NCBI RefSeq assembly: GCF_900128475.1
Contig: NZ_LT635838.1
Location: forward strand, 26,727 to 90,726
Direction of reading: 5' to 3'
Length of the DNA: 64,000 nucleotides
DNA from: Mediterranea massiliensis
Lineage (GTDB): Bacteria; Bacteroidota; Bacteroidia; Bacteroidales; Bacteroidaceae
Under the pieces are notes generated by a model. That model saw only the letters and a program-made list of their open reading frames with translations. It made no database searches and was not told the origin of the DNA. Shown in pieces: positions 26,072 to 35,986 of the stretch; position 1 is the first letter of the stretch, and each line of letters opens with the position of its first letter. The translations under genes and the position numbers were made by a program.

Positions 26072-27757
26072 TTAAGGTATATCTATTCCTTCCTCATTGA
26101 GCCCCGGTCCGCCTCCAGCTGTATAGCCACGGCTTTCTCCAGTCTCCCAAGGGGAAATCCAAAATGAATAAAGATCACCTTGCTGCAAATAGAATTTCAC
26201 ACGAATGTTTTTCCCCTTTAAAGAGGATAAATCTTTGTTTCCTTTCCACGTAACCATTTGCTTTGTACTGTTTACCCCTTTGATTAAAAGACAATCTTCT
26301 TTTGTAAAACCTGAAATAGGCTTACTTGATTCATCTAACAATTCAACAGTCAAAGTGGAATTCTCATTACGTACATCTACATTCACAAAAAAATACTTGC
26401 CGTCAAAAGATAATTTTTCTGTAACTAAGAAACCCTCAGTGTTACCAGCATGCATTGACATAAAACCGTCTCGTCTAAGCGTTGCAAGTCCTGTCGAAAC
26501 ATGACCATCCCACATGACATCATTCTTCATACGTCCACTAGAATAGAAATACAAAGAATCGCCAACAATAAGAGGAACTCCATTGACAGATTGCATATTC
26601 CCCCAATTCCATGCGCCTTCCGTTTCATTTACTCCCATAAAAGCCGAGTGATCTGGCCTATAGAAATGAAAACCATCCCGACTATAACCCAACCCTATTT
26701 CATTTCTTTTTTGAATTCCATATCGGTCACAAACATCATTTTCAGGGCCTTTCCACATTGCATAGAAACCTAAAATAACACTTTCATATGCTATAGCATC
26801 AAAATTATAGATTGCAGGTTCCACTTCTGGGAATTTAGGATGATGCAGTTCTTTATCATCAGGAGAAAACCAGAAAACAATATTACGATCCTTTATAGTA
26901 TTACGAATATGATGAGCTAAACTTACTGCCATTTCAGGATCTTCATGTTCTAGATATGCCCTTGAACGGCCAGATAATTTATTCCCATACCGCAAACTTA
27001 TAACCCATTTATTAATAAAAGGATTATAAAAAGCTGTAGTCCTGTCCCCCACAGATCCAGATTGAGCTTCACCTTTTGACCAATGAATACCATCTGCAGA
27101 ATATTTAAGAACAATCTGCCAACCTCTGTTGGTTTTCTCTACATTAAATAGTTTGTACCGTTTTGACGGTTCCTTTTCCTTTTTATCCAACCATACTGTA
27201 GCAGCATCACGATCACAAGTATCCACAATATTTGTATGTGGATATACATCACGTTCTATTTTATTCCAATGTTTTCCATCGTCGGATTCTGCATAACAAG
27301 TATAAAAACTCTGTTTATGCTTATGCAACATACCAGCTCCAGCCAAGTACCACATTTTATATTTATTCTCCCGTTCATCATACCAAATTCCATCACTAAA
27401 GGGCGCAGCGTAAGGAGACCTTTCATAAGTCATTTCCCACTCCTTATCAGGTTGCAAAACTGGATTATCAGCATAAAAAACTGCATGATGTGGAATTTTC
27501 TCCAAGTTATTAACAGATGAGATCAAAAAATCATCAACAAACAATTGCCGTCCCACATTAACCGGAATGACTTCAGGTTTTTTATCAATATAAGGCAACG
27601 GCATCTCCTGTCGTTGATCTGGCACCTCATAACGAGGGGGCCAAACCTCCGGTAACACAATACCATTATGCAGAGCTGTGCTTTCATTGAGTTTATCATT
27701 GCCAGATGAACAGCCTATAAAAAAAATAACAAGAAATAAGAAATTCAAAAATCTCAT
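26072..27757 (-). CDS. Putative glycoside hydrolase, five-bladed beta-propeller lipoprotein of unknown activity
   Basis: This 561-aa lipoprotein has a lipobox ending FFIGC (Cys16). Its start RQLFVDDFLI (about residues 70-79) and NPVLQPD are typical of uncharacterised GH32/GH43-like propeller proteins. Three Asp-box-like motifs are present: SDDGKHW (158-164), SADGIHW (220-226) and SRDGFHF (359-365). A beta-sandwich-like C-terminus follows from about residue 430. GH33 sialidases carry Asp boxes, but the FRIP motif was not found, so it is not called a sialidase. It lies in the nan operon after susD, so a sialoglycan or a related host sugar is the likely target. The real substrate is unknown. Confidence 0.7.
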   Translation of the reverse strand: MRFLNFLFLVIFFIGCSSGNDKLNESTALHNGIVLPEVWPPRYEVPDQRQEMPLPYIDKKPEVIPVNVGRQLFVDDFLISSVNNLEKIPHHAVFYADNPVLQPDKEWEMTYERSPYAAPFSDGIWYDERENKYKMWYLAGAGMLHKHKQSFYTCYAESDDGKHWNKIERDVYPHTNIVDTCDRDAATVWLDKKEKEPSKRYKLFNVEKTNRGWQIVLKYSADGIHWSKGEAQSGSVGDRTTAFYNPFINKWVISLRYGNKLSGRSRAYLEHEDPEMAVSLAHHIRNTIKDRNIVFWFSPDDKELHHPKFPEVEPAIYNFDAIAYESVILGFYAMWKGPENDVCDRYGIQKRNEIGLGYSRDGFHFYRPDHSAFMGVNETEGAWNWGNMQSVNGVPLIVGDSLYFYSSGRMKNDVMWDGHVSTGLATLRRDGFMSMHAGNTEGFLVTEKLSFDGKYFFVNVDVRNENSTLTVELLDESSKPISGFTKEDCLLIKGVNSTKQMVTWKGNKDLSSLKGKNIRVKFYLQQGDLYSFWISPWETGESRGYTAGGGPGLNEEGIDIP

Positions 27758-27774
27758 GTTTTTTCATATCATAT

Positions 27775-27821
27775 GAATAAGGTATTAGGATATCAGAAAA
27801 TGATTATCCTAACCCTTATTC
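27775..27821 (-). promoter_or_regulatory. Intercistronic stem-loop after susD
   Basis: GAATAAGG (27775-27782) pairs with CCTTATTC (27814-27821), and inside it TAGGATA (27786-27792) pairs with TATCCTA (27805-27811). It lies between susD and the lipoprotein gene. It may reduce transcription past susCD or protect their mRNA 3' end. Confidence 0.6.
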
Positions 27822-27843
27822 TGTTAAACATTCATTCTATCTA

Positions 27844-29529
27844 TTACCAACCAGGATTGTTTGAGGTTATATAAGGATTACCTTCCACTTCTTCAATAGG
27901 AATAGGAACCCATTCATGTTTACCTTCCACAAATCCTTTATAAGTATGCCCATTATTATAAGCCTTGAAATTCGGATCTGATGCCTCTAACTCACGAAAA
28001 CGTTCCGGTAATCTTCCCCAACGCAATAAATCATAAAAACGATGTCCCTCATAAGTAAGTTCCAAGATTCTCTCATGTTCAACCGTTTCCATATTAGCGG
28101 TTGCTACATGAGGCATATGCACTCTATCTCTAACTTCATTAATAGCCTCTAACGCTGTTATAGAGGTTTGTTCACCCCCCATGACCAATGTTTCAGCATA
28201 CATCAGCAACACATCAGAATAACGAATCCACCTCCAATTAACTCCTTGGGCACGTCCATAAAAGAAATACTTGTTATCACCTGTATTTTCCATAGGCAAT
28301 GTCCAATCCAACCATTTTCGACTAGCACATTTATAATTTTTTGCAGCTTCCCATTTGTTTCCAAATCCAGCATCAACCCCTCCGAACTCATCAGCCCAAG
28401 TATCACCTTCCAAGAAGGTTACCTTACATCCTGATGGAGCTTTTATTTCCGGCAAGTTATCATTAAAGACTAACGTACCGAACATGCGAGGATCCGTTTC
28501 ACCAGCTTCATTTTTTGAATTTACAAAAACATCATAGACCCAATCATGAATTACCTGAGCATTACTTGCATTATAACCGGTATTCTGTCCCATAATGGGT
28601 AATTTGGATCGAATATCGCTAAATAAACCACTTTCAACAAAACCTGGATTAAAATTAGTATTAATTACATCCCCTAAGAATTGAATTTCCCAAATAGATT
28701 CATCATTGTTTTCATGAGCTACATCAAAATTCCAATTATAATCTTCAACCAACTTATAAGATCCATATTCACCATTAATTATACGGCCAAAAGCTTGAGC
28801 AGCCTCATTATAATAAGAATTTGTACTATTCCCATAATATTTCTCAATGCCGCTTCGATATAAATAAGCTTTTCCTAAAAGAGCAGCAGCACTCGCTTTA
28901 GTGGCTCTTCCCAAATTGGAAGCGTCCCAATACCCTTTCATAGGCAATAAACGTTCTGCCTCCTTCAAATCATTTATAATGAAATCCCAACATTCTTCTG
29001 GACTAGCCTGCGGCCTATATTCATTCGCATTACCTGTCATTTCCTTAATTAATGGTATATTTCTATAGTTTACAAATAAAAAGAAATGGGTAAATGCCCG
29101 TAAGAAATATGCTTCTCCCAAATAGGCATTTTTTAAATCTTCATCTACAAAATCTACATTCGGAATTGTTTGTATCATTTGACAAGCTTGTCCTGCTGCA
29201 GTATACATCAATTGAAAAGGCTGCACAATTGTATAATATGATGATGTGTAATCATCACTATAAGTACCAGGCATACTATAATCAGCACCAGAAGAGGCTT
29301 CATCACTCCTACTCAATTGCAATCCAAATCCACAAGCACCTAAATTTCGAGGAGTCGATATATAACCATAAGCACCCAAAATTCCTTTTTCAACATTTTC
29401 AGGAGTCGTATAAAAAGAATTTAAATCAATTTGATTCGGATTAATAGATAAATCATCAAACACGTCATTACATGATGTAATCAATAAGCAACCTACAGCT
29501 ATTAATATTTTACTTATATAAGTCTTCAT
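27844..29529 (-). CDS. SusD/RagB-type outer-membrane glycan-binding lipoprotein (NanU-like by context)
   Basis: About 561 aa. A lipoprotein signal (lipobox LLITSC) is followed by the SusD helical TPR-like fold: FLRAFTHFFLFVNYRNIPL, RATKASAAALLGKAYLYRSG, WIRYSDVLLMYAE and the C-terminal LELTYEGHRFYDLLRWG. It would cap the adjacent SusC channel and bind substrate at the cell surface. The start was set at the second ATG (MKTYISKIL), 12 bp after the susC stop. The nan genes around it suggest sialic acid or sialoglycan as ligand, as for NanU of Tannerella and B. fragilis. Confidence 0.9.
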   Translation of the reverse strand: MKTYISKILIAVGCLLITSCNDVFDDLSINPNQIDLNSFYTTPENVEKGILGAYGYISTPRNLGACGFGLQLSRSDEASSGADYSMPGTYSDDYTSSYYTIVQPFQLMYTAAGQACQMIQTIPNVDFVDEDLKNAYLGEAYFLRAFTHFFLFVNYRNIPLIKEMTGNANEYRPQASPEECWDFIINDLKEAERLLPMKGYWDASNLGRATKASAAALLGKAYLYRSGIEKYYGNSTNSYYNEAAQAFGRIINGEYGSYKLVEDYNWNFDVAHENNDESIWEIQFLGDVINTNFNPGFVESGLFSDIRSKLPIMGQNTGYNASNAQVIHDWVYDVFVNSKNEAGETDPRMFGTLVFNDNLPEIKAPSGCKVTFLEGDTWADEFGGVDAGFGNKWEAAKNYKCASRKWLDWTLPMENTGDNKYFFYGRAQGVNWRWIRYSDVLLMYAETLVMGGEQTSITALEAINEVRDRVHMPHVATANMETVEHERILELTYEGHRFYDLLRWGRLPERFRELEASDPNFKAYNNGHTYKGFVEGKHEWVPIPIEEVEGNPYITSNNPGW

Positions 29530-29541
29530 AATTATCATATT

Positions 29542-32500
29542 TTAAAAAGTCAAATTAAAACCAATATTAAATACCCGAGCATTATATGTAGGAGCATGAG
29601 CAGAATTCTGAGAAATATAAAAGCCATCTACTCCTCTGTCAAACAATGTATTGGAGTTTACCTCAGGATCATACAAAGGATATTTCGTTATGGTAAATAA
29701 GTTTTGTGCGCTAACATATATCCTCGCATTCTTAATGTGAACTTTAGACAATAAATTAGGACTAAAAGAATAACCTATTTGCAGATTCTTCAAACGCAAA
29801 TACGAACCGTTTTCTACATAAAAAGAACTAGGCAAAGCATTGCTTCCACTTGAGTTTGCAACCTTAGCAATAGGTATATCAGTATTGGTGTTTGTTGGCG
29901 TCCATGCATTTAATGCATCTTTCAACAACCCTCCATTATAATTAAAATACCAATCATATTTCATTAGAGCAAAAATATCATTGCCTTGCGACCCTTGGAA
30001 GAAAGCTGTAAAATCCCAATTCTTATATGTAAATCCTAAATTTAATCCATAAGTAAAATCAGGATGAGGATTACCAATGTTTGTTTTATCATTCTCATCC
30101 ACAACTCCATCAGGTTTCCCCGTCAAGTTGCCTGCTGAATCAAGACCATTATTATCCTCAAATATAAAATCGCCATTTTCATCAATGCCTAAAACATTAT
30201 ACCCCCAAAATGTTCCAATAGGCAAACCCGGTTTTGTAATCGTAGGACGATCATTAAAACTACCACTCATAAAAACTTCTGCATTAATTGGCTGAACCCC
30301 TTCTCCCAAGCTCTTGACTTTATTACGCAAAAACGACACATTGGCATCTACATTAATGCTCCAATCTCCAAAACTCTTTCTATAAGAACCTGACAATTCC
30401 AATCCTTTATTGCGTACAGAAGCCGAGTTAAATACAGTATTTACTCCTTCATTTACATAAATCATCTGACCGGATGAAGGTAATGGAACCAAAGAAGCCA
30501 ACAAGTCATTGTTATCACGAATAAAATACTCAACCGTAAATTGCAATGCATTATCAAGGAAACCAAGTTCAACACCATAATTTTGACTGATAGACTTTTC
30601 CCAAGACAAATTCTGTTGAGCATATCTCGCGACATAACCAAGTACTCTATTATCACTTCCTACTACTGCAGGAATAGGACCATGAGCAGTAGACAAAAAA
30701 GAATACGGATCAATAAAATTCGCACCTAATTGCCCATAACTTGCACGAAGTTTTAACTTTGACAACCAGGGAACATTAAAAAACTCTTCATTGTGGACAT
30801 TCCATCCTGCAGATATAGACGGGAAATAACCAACTCTATGCCCTGAAGCAAATTTTGAAGACTTATCACTGCGAATACTTCCTGACAGCAAATATCTATT
30901 ATCATAATCATAATTTACACGAGCAAAAAAAGACAGCAGTGCTGAATTAAATTCCTCTCCGCCAATATTACCTGTACCATTAAATACTGTAATGGTCGGC
31001 GCACCTAAATCCGTATTACCAGAATCTGTTGATGTTAAGCGATAATATTCTCGCATCCAACTAGTACCAATCATAGCATTAACCGTATGACGATTAAATG
31101 TATTTGAATAGCTCAATATATTATCAATCGTATAATTAAACTGTTGTGAACGACTTTCAGACAACGAATTTAGTAAATTACTATATTGTTGGATAGCAGT
31201 ACCATCAGCATTCCATTTTGAATCATATGCAGCCGTACGAGTGAAGCTATGACCAGCCAAATAATCTCCACCCATGGTAAGTTTATAATCCAAACCTTTG
31301 AATAAATTCAACGTTAAATTCAAACTTCCTGTTACATTCACATTACGGTTTCTTCTTTCTTGATTTGATAAAGAAGCCAAAGGATTTATATTACCCTCTG
31401 AACCATTAATATAATATTCACTACCGCCGGAAACATATCGACCATACTCATCTGTCAACGGCAATGTAGGCAAAGACATCACCATACGTGTTTTAGGTTC
31501 CTGATTAGTATAAGCTACAGCCAAATTCTCCTGCACTGTCAATCTTCCCTTCTTGAAAGTTCCATTCAACCGTGCATTATATTTCTCATATCCTGAATAT
31601 ATAGTTATTCCCTCTTGATTCATGTAACCAACACTTGCATTAAAAGTTGTATTCTCACCACCACCTGATATTGCAGCATTTACATTATACATAGGAGCTG
31701 TACGCAAATATACATCTTGCCAATCTGTACTCAAATTAGGATTTGTCGGATTTATATTTTCAGAAGCATTTATTGCACCAGGACTATTTGCTACTAACAT
31801 TGCAGCGTATTCCCGATATTCACTTGCATTCATAAAATCCAATTTTTTAGAAGGAGTCTGTACTGAATAAGTTGCAGATAAATCAACTTTAGTTTCCCCT
31901 TTCTTACCTTGTTTTGTCGTTATTAATACAACACCGTTAGCCGCACGGGAACCATAAATAGCAGCAGCTGCACCATCCTTTAAGACCTCAATGGATTCAA
32001 TATCAGTTGCGTTCAAAGTATTCAGACCACTATTACTAAAAGCACCATCTATAACATATAATGGCTCCGTTTCTCCAAAAGTTCCAGCACCACGCACTAG
32101 AATTTTAACATCAGCACCGGCTTCTCCTCCTTTTTGAAGGACTTCAACACCAGGAATTCTTCCTTGTAAGGTAGAAGCGACATTAGGTGCTACCTGTTTT
32201 TGAATTTCATTCACTGAAACAGATGCGACCGAAGCTGTCATACTAGATTTTTTCTGCACACCATAACCTACTACAACAACTTCTTCCAATTGTTCTGCAT
32301 CTTCTTGCAATACAACATCAATAAATGTCCTCCCACCAGGTACTATCTCTTGTGTTTTATAACCTATATAGGAAAAAACCAAGGTCGACCCAGTTCCTAC
32401 ATTTAATGAAAAGCTTCCGTCCAAAGAAGTTATTGTTCCATTAGTCGTCCCTTTTTCTGATATTGAGACACCAATTAAAGGCTCTTTTTTGTTATCAGTA

Positions 32501-32583
32501 ACCTTACCTGTAATAGTTAACTGCTGAGCATACACTACAACATAAAAACAATAAAAGCATAAAAACAATAAAAGTTTCTTCAT
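29542..32583 (-). CDS. SusC/RagA-type TonB-dependent transporter (NanO-like by context)
   Basis: About 1013 aa. A signal peptide (MKKLLLFLCFYCFYVVVYAQ) precedes a carboxypeptidase-like domain (GKVTDNKKEPLIGVSISEKG), the SusC motif EVVVVGYGVQKK, the plug domain (LYVIDGAF, SIEVLKDGAAAAIYGSRAANGV) and the barrel, which ends GFNLTF. The longer frame starting at 32649 lacks the signal at its N-terminus, so the ATG at 32583 is used. It pairs with the SusD gene downstream and follows the epimerase gene by 34 bp, so it belongs to the nan operon. It would import sialic acid or a small sialoside through the outer membrane. Confidence 0.93.
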   Translation of the reverse strand: MKKLLLFLCFYCFYVVVYAQQLTITGKVTDNKKEPLIGVSISEKGTTNGTITSLDGSFSLNVGTGSTLVFSYIGYKTQEIVPGGRTFIDVVLQEDAEQLEEVVVVGYGVQKKSSMTASVASVSVNEIQKQVAPNVASTLQGRIPGVEVLQKGGEAGADVKILVRGAGTFGETEPLYVIDGAFSNSGLNTLNATDIESIEVLKDGAAAAIYGSRAANGVVLITTKQGKKGETKVDLSATYSVQTPSKKLDFMNASEYREYAAMLVANSPGAINASENINPTNPNLSTDWQDVYLRTAPMYNVNAAISGGGENTTFNASVGYMNQEGITIYSGYEKYNARLNGTFKKGRLTVQENLAVAYTNQEPKTRMVMSLPTLPLTDEYGRYVSGGSEYYINGSEGNINPLASLSNQERRNRNVNVTGSLNLTLNLFKGLDYKLTMGGDYLAGHSFTRTAAYDSKWNADGTAIQQYSNLLNSLSESRSQQFNYTIDNILSYSNTFNRHTVNAMIGTSWMREYYRLTSTDSGNTDLGAPTITVFNGTGNIGGEEFNSALLSFFARVNYDYDNRYLLSGSIRSDKSSKFASGHRVGYFPSISAGWNVHNEEFFNVPWLSKLKLRASYGQLGANFIDPYSFLSTAHGPIPAVVGSDNRVLGYVARYAQQNLSWEKSISQNYGVELGFLDNALQFTVEYFIRDNNDLLASLVPLPSSGQMIYVNEGVNTVFNSASVRNKGLELSGSYRKSFGDWSINVDANVSFLRNKVKSLGEGVQPINAEVFMSGSFNDRPTITKPGLPIGTFWGYNVLGIDENGDFIFEDNNGLDSAGNLTGKPDGVVDENDKTNIGNPHPDFTYGLNLGFTYKNWDFTAFFQGSQGNDIFALMKYDWYFNYNGGLLKDALNAWTPTNTNTDIPIAKVANSSGSNALPSSFYVENGSYLRLKNLQIGYSFSPNLLSKVHIKNARIYVSAQNLFTITKYPLYDPEVNSNTLFDRGVDGFYISQNSAHAPTYNARVFNIGFNLTF

Positions 32584-32617
32584 AGCGCAAATTAAATTAA
32601 TTATAAAATCAATATTC

Positions 32618-33793
32618 CTATATACTCTCTTTACATAACATGTATCCACAAACCATCATACGAGGAATGTGGAAAGGTCCCTTGAACAAATTGCCCTTTG
32701 CCGGCTGAGCCACAGTACCGTCACGATGAAGATAACCGTACCACTCACCAAACTCCTTATCAGGGAAATGAGCATAAGTCCAGTCACTGATCTGTTTGTG
32801 CATTGCCAGATATTTTTCATCATGCGTAGCTTGATAAGCATACAAAGTGGCAATGATAGCTTCAGTCTGCGGCCACCAGAACTTCATATCTTGCGAATAA
32901 TCCTGTACAGGGAAATTACGACAATCGCGGAAATTGATGATGCCACCATATTCCTTGTCCCAGCCCCACTCCCAGGACCATTCCAATATATCAAGAGCCA
33001 TCTGAACCAAATTCTTGTCCCAATTGCGATACTTGGCCTCTTCCATGATAAACCAGGAAGTCTCGATGCAATGTCCAGGGTTAATGAGACGACCGTTGCA
33101 AGTATCCATAAATTCGCCATTGGGTCCCACCATTTCAAGCACAGCCTTGAACTCCGGATGCATGAAATAATGACGAATCGCAGACAACGATTCATCAATC
33201 TGTTTGTCGAGTATAGGATCCGCGATAGCCGCACGTATACGGGAAGCCGTATTGATGAGGATCATCGTAATGGAATGTCCACGCGACTGCAAGGTCGGCA
33301 GATACTTGGGTTCCAAAAAACCAGGAGTTGACAAGAACTTCTGAATATTTTTAAACATATCCAAAGCCTTCAACGCATAGGTCGTGTCGCCCGACGCAAT
33401 GGAATATTCCGACATGGCAATGGCTGCAAAGCATTCAGAAAACACGTAACGACGTTTTCGCAAAGGTTGTCCGTCACCTGTCACCTCAAAAAACATATGT
33501 CCGTCTGTATCGATGCAATGCTGCTCTATAAAATCTACGCAACTTTTAGATGCTGCCAACCAGTCGGGATTTTTCTCCACCTGATTGTATGCATAAGCTG
33601 CTATAAAACCAAACCTGCCCTGAAACCAAACCGATTTGGTCGTATCCATCAAACGTCCTTCCCTATCCAAACAAGTATACACTCCACCATGCTGACGGTC
33701 CAGCCCATGTTCCAGCCAAAACGGCATAATATTTTCTTGGAGTTCATGCTTATAATCAGAAGCCCAGGTATTCAAATACTGTTTTATATCCAT
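32618..33793 (-). CDS. nanE: N-acylglucosamine 2-epimerase (AGE family; NanE-type of Bacteroides)
   Basis: About 391 aa, an alpha/alpha-barrel AGE-family enzyme. Family motifs include the HGGVYTCLDREGR segment, LQSRGHSITMI, NPGHCIETSWF and the later WWPQTEAI; the His residues in the last three regions are at catalytic positions. Bacteroides use such an epimerase to convert ManNAc, released by the sialic acid lyase, to GlcNAc without prior phosphorylation. The start at MDIKQYL (33793) leaves 5 bp after the lyase stop; an earlier ATG at 33814 would overlap the lyase. Confidence 0.9.
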   Translation of the reverse strand: MDIKQYLNTWASDYKHELQENIMPFWLEHGLDRQHGGVYTCLDREGRLMDTTKSVWFQGRFGFIAAYAYNQVEKNPDWLAASKSCVDFIEQHCIDTDGHMFFEVTGDGQPLRKRRYVFSECFAAIAMSEYSIASGDTTYALKALDMFKNIQKFLSTPGFLEPKYLPTLQSRGHSITMILINTASRIRAAIADPILDKQIDESLSAIRHYFMHPEFKAVLEMVGPNGEFMDTCNGRLINPGHCIETSWFIMEEAKYRNWDKNLVQMALDILEWSWEWGWDKEYGGIINFRDCRNFPVQDYSQDMKFWWPQTEAIIATLYAYQATHDEKYLAMHKQISDWTYAHFPDKEFGEWYGYLHRDGTVAQPAKGNLFKGPFHIPRMMVCGYMLCKESI

Positions 33794-33798
33794 AGCAT

Positions 33799-34716
33799 TC
33801 AGAATTTGTTGCAACGTTCAAAGAAATTAATGGCCTCCAATTCCGCTTTCATACGCTTCTCTTCCTCATCGGTCATATTCTGGAAAGGTGTACGGTTCTT
33901 TCCCAAATCAAGTCCTATCAGCTTCATAATCCGTTTGCCTGCAACTATATTACCCCGATAATGGCAAATGACATTAATGACATCTTGGGAGAAATTTTGT
34001 AATTCACGGGCCTTCTCAATATCACCGGCATTCCAGGCATCAATGATACCTACCAAATTAATGCCATTGTAATTGGTCGTTCCACCAATACCTCCCTGAG
34101 CTCCGCCCATTGCCAATGAAGGAAGAATGGTTTCATCCTGACCGTGAAGCATATCAAACTTGCCATTTTTATACAGACGGCACTGGTTGTATTCATAAAT
34201 GCTCTCGTAGGTATATTTGATTCCAGCGAAGTTAGGTATACGCCCATCCACAGCTTTCAACAGTTCGACCATCGGCAGAAAAGCCCCATTGAATGCGGGG
34301 ATATGATAGTAATAAAAAGGCAAATTGGGAGCTCCCATCGCAATCTCCTCGCAATATTTCACCAATTCCTCAATACGACCCACCTTCGGAAAAGGGGGAG
34401 CCATCGCACCAATACCCCATGCACCTATTTTCTGCGCATGTTCGGCCAGCATTTTGCTAGCCTTGACACAACAACTGCCCACATGAACAATCACCTTGAA
34501 ACCTTCAGGCGCCACTTCTATCCAACGTTCCGCCAGCTTCATGCGTTCTTCTTCCGTCAGCATATAGCCTTCACCGGAAGAGCCATTAATAAAAACTCCC
34601 TTCAGACCATTCTTTTCCAACATCTTGGCATACGCCTCAATGGGTTCATAATTCACTTCTCCATTCTCATAAAACGGAGTAAAAGGCGCGTCAATCAATC
34701 CGATAATTTTCTCCAT
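33799..34716 (-). CDS. nanA: N-acetylneuraminate lyase
   Basis: About 305 aa, of the DapA/NAL class I aldolase family. It cleaves N-acetylneuraminate to pyruvate and ManNAc. GSSGE (45-49, carboxylate binding), YYYHIP (135-140, catalytic Tyr) and GIKYT (Schiff-base Lys about 167) are all present, and the N-terminus GLIDAPFTPF is typical for NAL rather than DapA. An ATG three codons upstream (34725) is also possible. The gene lies between the MFS transporter and the epimerase. In B. fragilis literature the equivalent is called nanL. Confidence 0.93.
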   Translation of the reverse strand: MEKIIGLIDAPFTPFYENGEVNYEPIEAYAKMLEKNGLKGVFINGSSGEGYMLTEEERMKLAERWIEVAPEGFKVIVHVGSCCVKASKMLAEHAQKIGAWGIGAMAPPFPKVGRIEELVKYCEEIAMGAPNLPFYYYHIPAFNGAFLPMVELLKAVDGRIPNFAGIKYTYESIYEYNQCRLYKNGKFDMLHGQDETILPSLAMGGAQGGIGGTTNYNGINLVGIIDAWNAGDIEKARELQNFSQDVINVICHYRGNIVAGKRIMKLIGLDLGKNRTPFQNMTDEEEKRMKAELEAINFFERCNKF

Positions 34717-34739
34717 AACTTTCATATATTAAAGGTTTA

Positions 34740-35978
34740 TTATTCTACATTATCTGTCGTGGGACGTAAGAAATACAGCTGTAAGCCCAGGGCAACCAGC
34801 ACCACTATACTTAACAACGCAAATCCCAATCCCAAATTTCCGCCATCGGTCCATTTCCCTAAAAGCTCTGTAACAGCTGCACCGGCAAAAACACCGGTCA
34901 TATTCATAATTCCGTATGCTGTAGCACGATGTTTGGCTGACACAAATTGGCAGAGAATTGGCATATTGTTCGCATCGAATACGCCATAACCAATACCAAA
35001 AAGCAAACCGGCTCCTACAACCGCAATCAGGCTATGTCCAAAGCCTAACAAGAGCAAAGCTGGTATCGTCAAACCCAAACCTATTGCGCCGGTATATACC
35101 CGACCCCGTATATTTTTCTGCACCCAACGGTCGGACAACACTCCACCGGCAAGCACACCAATAAAAGAAGAAACCGCAATAGTTATTGTCGAAATGGGGC
35201 CTGCTTCCGACATCGGAATATTCAAATTCTCGGCAAACAGAGTAGGCAACCAATTTTTAGTAGCCCAACCGGGCAAACTGGGAGCAGCAAAATAAAAAAG
35301 AATAATCCAAAAAGCCCACGTCGAGAACAACATGCCCAATCCACTGAATAACGAAGTCTTTTTCACCTCATTCTGGACAGGTTTCACTTTCTCTACAGAA
35401 GCATGAAGAGGATTTTCGCGGAGAGCCAGCATCAGAACCAAGGAATAAGCTACACCAATAATACCAAACCAATGGAATGCCGAATGCCATGAAAACATAG
35501 CGGCCACCGTTGCACCAAATCCGCCAATTGCCTGACCAACATACAAACCTGTCATATGTACACCAACAGCCAGCGAACGGGACTTACCTTGATGCCAATC
35601 AGCAATCAAAGACAAGGCAGAAGGAATATAAAGAGCCTCACTGATACCCATCACAGCACGAAGCCAATATAATTCATGAAAAGTATCAGCGTATCCCATC
35701 AAATAGGTAACAGCAGACCAAACGAACAAACTGCCTACGACCAGCCATTTCCGGCTGAAACGATCTGCAATCATACCTGCAACCGGACTCATAAAGCCAT
35801 ATATCCATAAAAATATAGCCATCAGGGCACCGAAGGCCTCAGCTTTATTCAATTCCACAATATCGACCTTCATAGCCTCCTGCATGGTAGAAAGCATCTG
35901 ACGATCCATATAATTAAGCAAGGCTACCACCCAAAGCAACCCTACCACAACCCAAGGATACACTTTTCCATTTCCCAT
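34740..35978 (-). CDS. MFS transporter, probable sialic acid importer (NanT-like)
   Basis: This 412-aa protein has 12 predicted membrane helices and the MFS loop motif GMIADRFSRKWLVVG. It opens YPWVVVGLLWVVALLNYMDRQMLSTM, as in the anion:cation symporter branch of the MFS. Lying between a YhcH-like gene and the lyase gene, it is the likely inner-membrane permease for N-acetylneuraminate. It is 8 bp downstream of the yhcH-like stop. Confidence 0.87.
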   Translation of the reverse strand: MGNGKVYPWVVVGLLWVVALLNYMDRQMLSTMQEAMKVDIVELNKAEAFGALMAIFLWIYGFMSPVAGMIADRFSRKWLVVGSLFVWSAVTYLMGYADTFHELYWLRAVMGISEALYIPSALSLIADWHQGKSRSLAVGVHMTGLYVGQAIGGFGATVAAMFSWHSAFHWFGIIGVAYSLVLMLALRENPLHASVEKVKPVQNEVKKTSLFSGLGMLFSTWAFWIILFYFAAPSLPGWATKNWLPTLFAENLNIPMSEAGPISTITIAVSSFIGVLAGGVLSDRWVQKNIRGRVYTGAIGLGLTIPALLLLGFGHSLIAVVGAGLLFGIGYGVFDANNMPILCQFVSAKHRATAYGIMNMTGVFAGAAVTELLGKWTDGGNLGLGFALLSIVVLVALGLQLYFLRPTTDNVE

Positions 35979-35986
35979 AATATCAA

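Noticed and set aside
26072..27757. GH33 sialidase
   Set aside because: Asp-box-like motifs are present but the FRIP motif and Arg triad context were not found; the N-terminus fits another propeller group.
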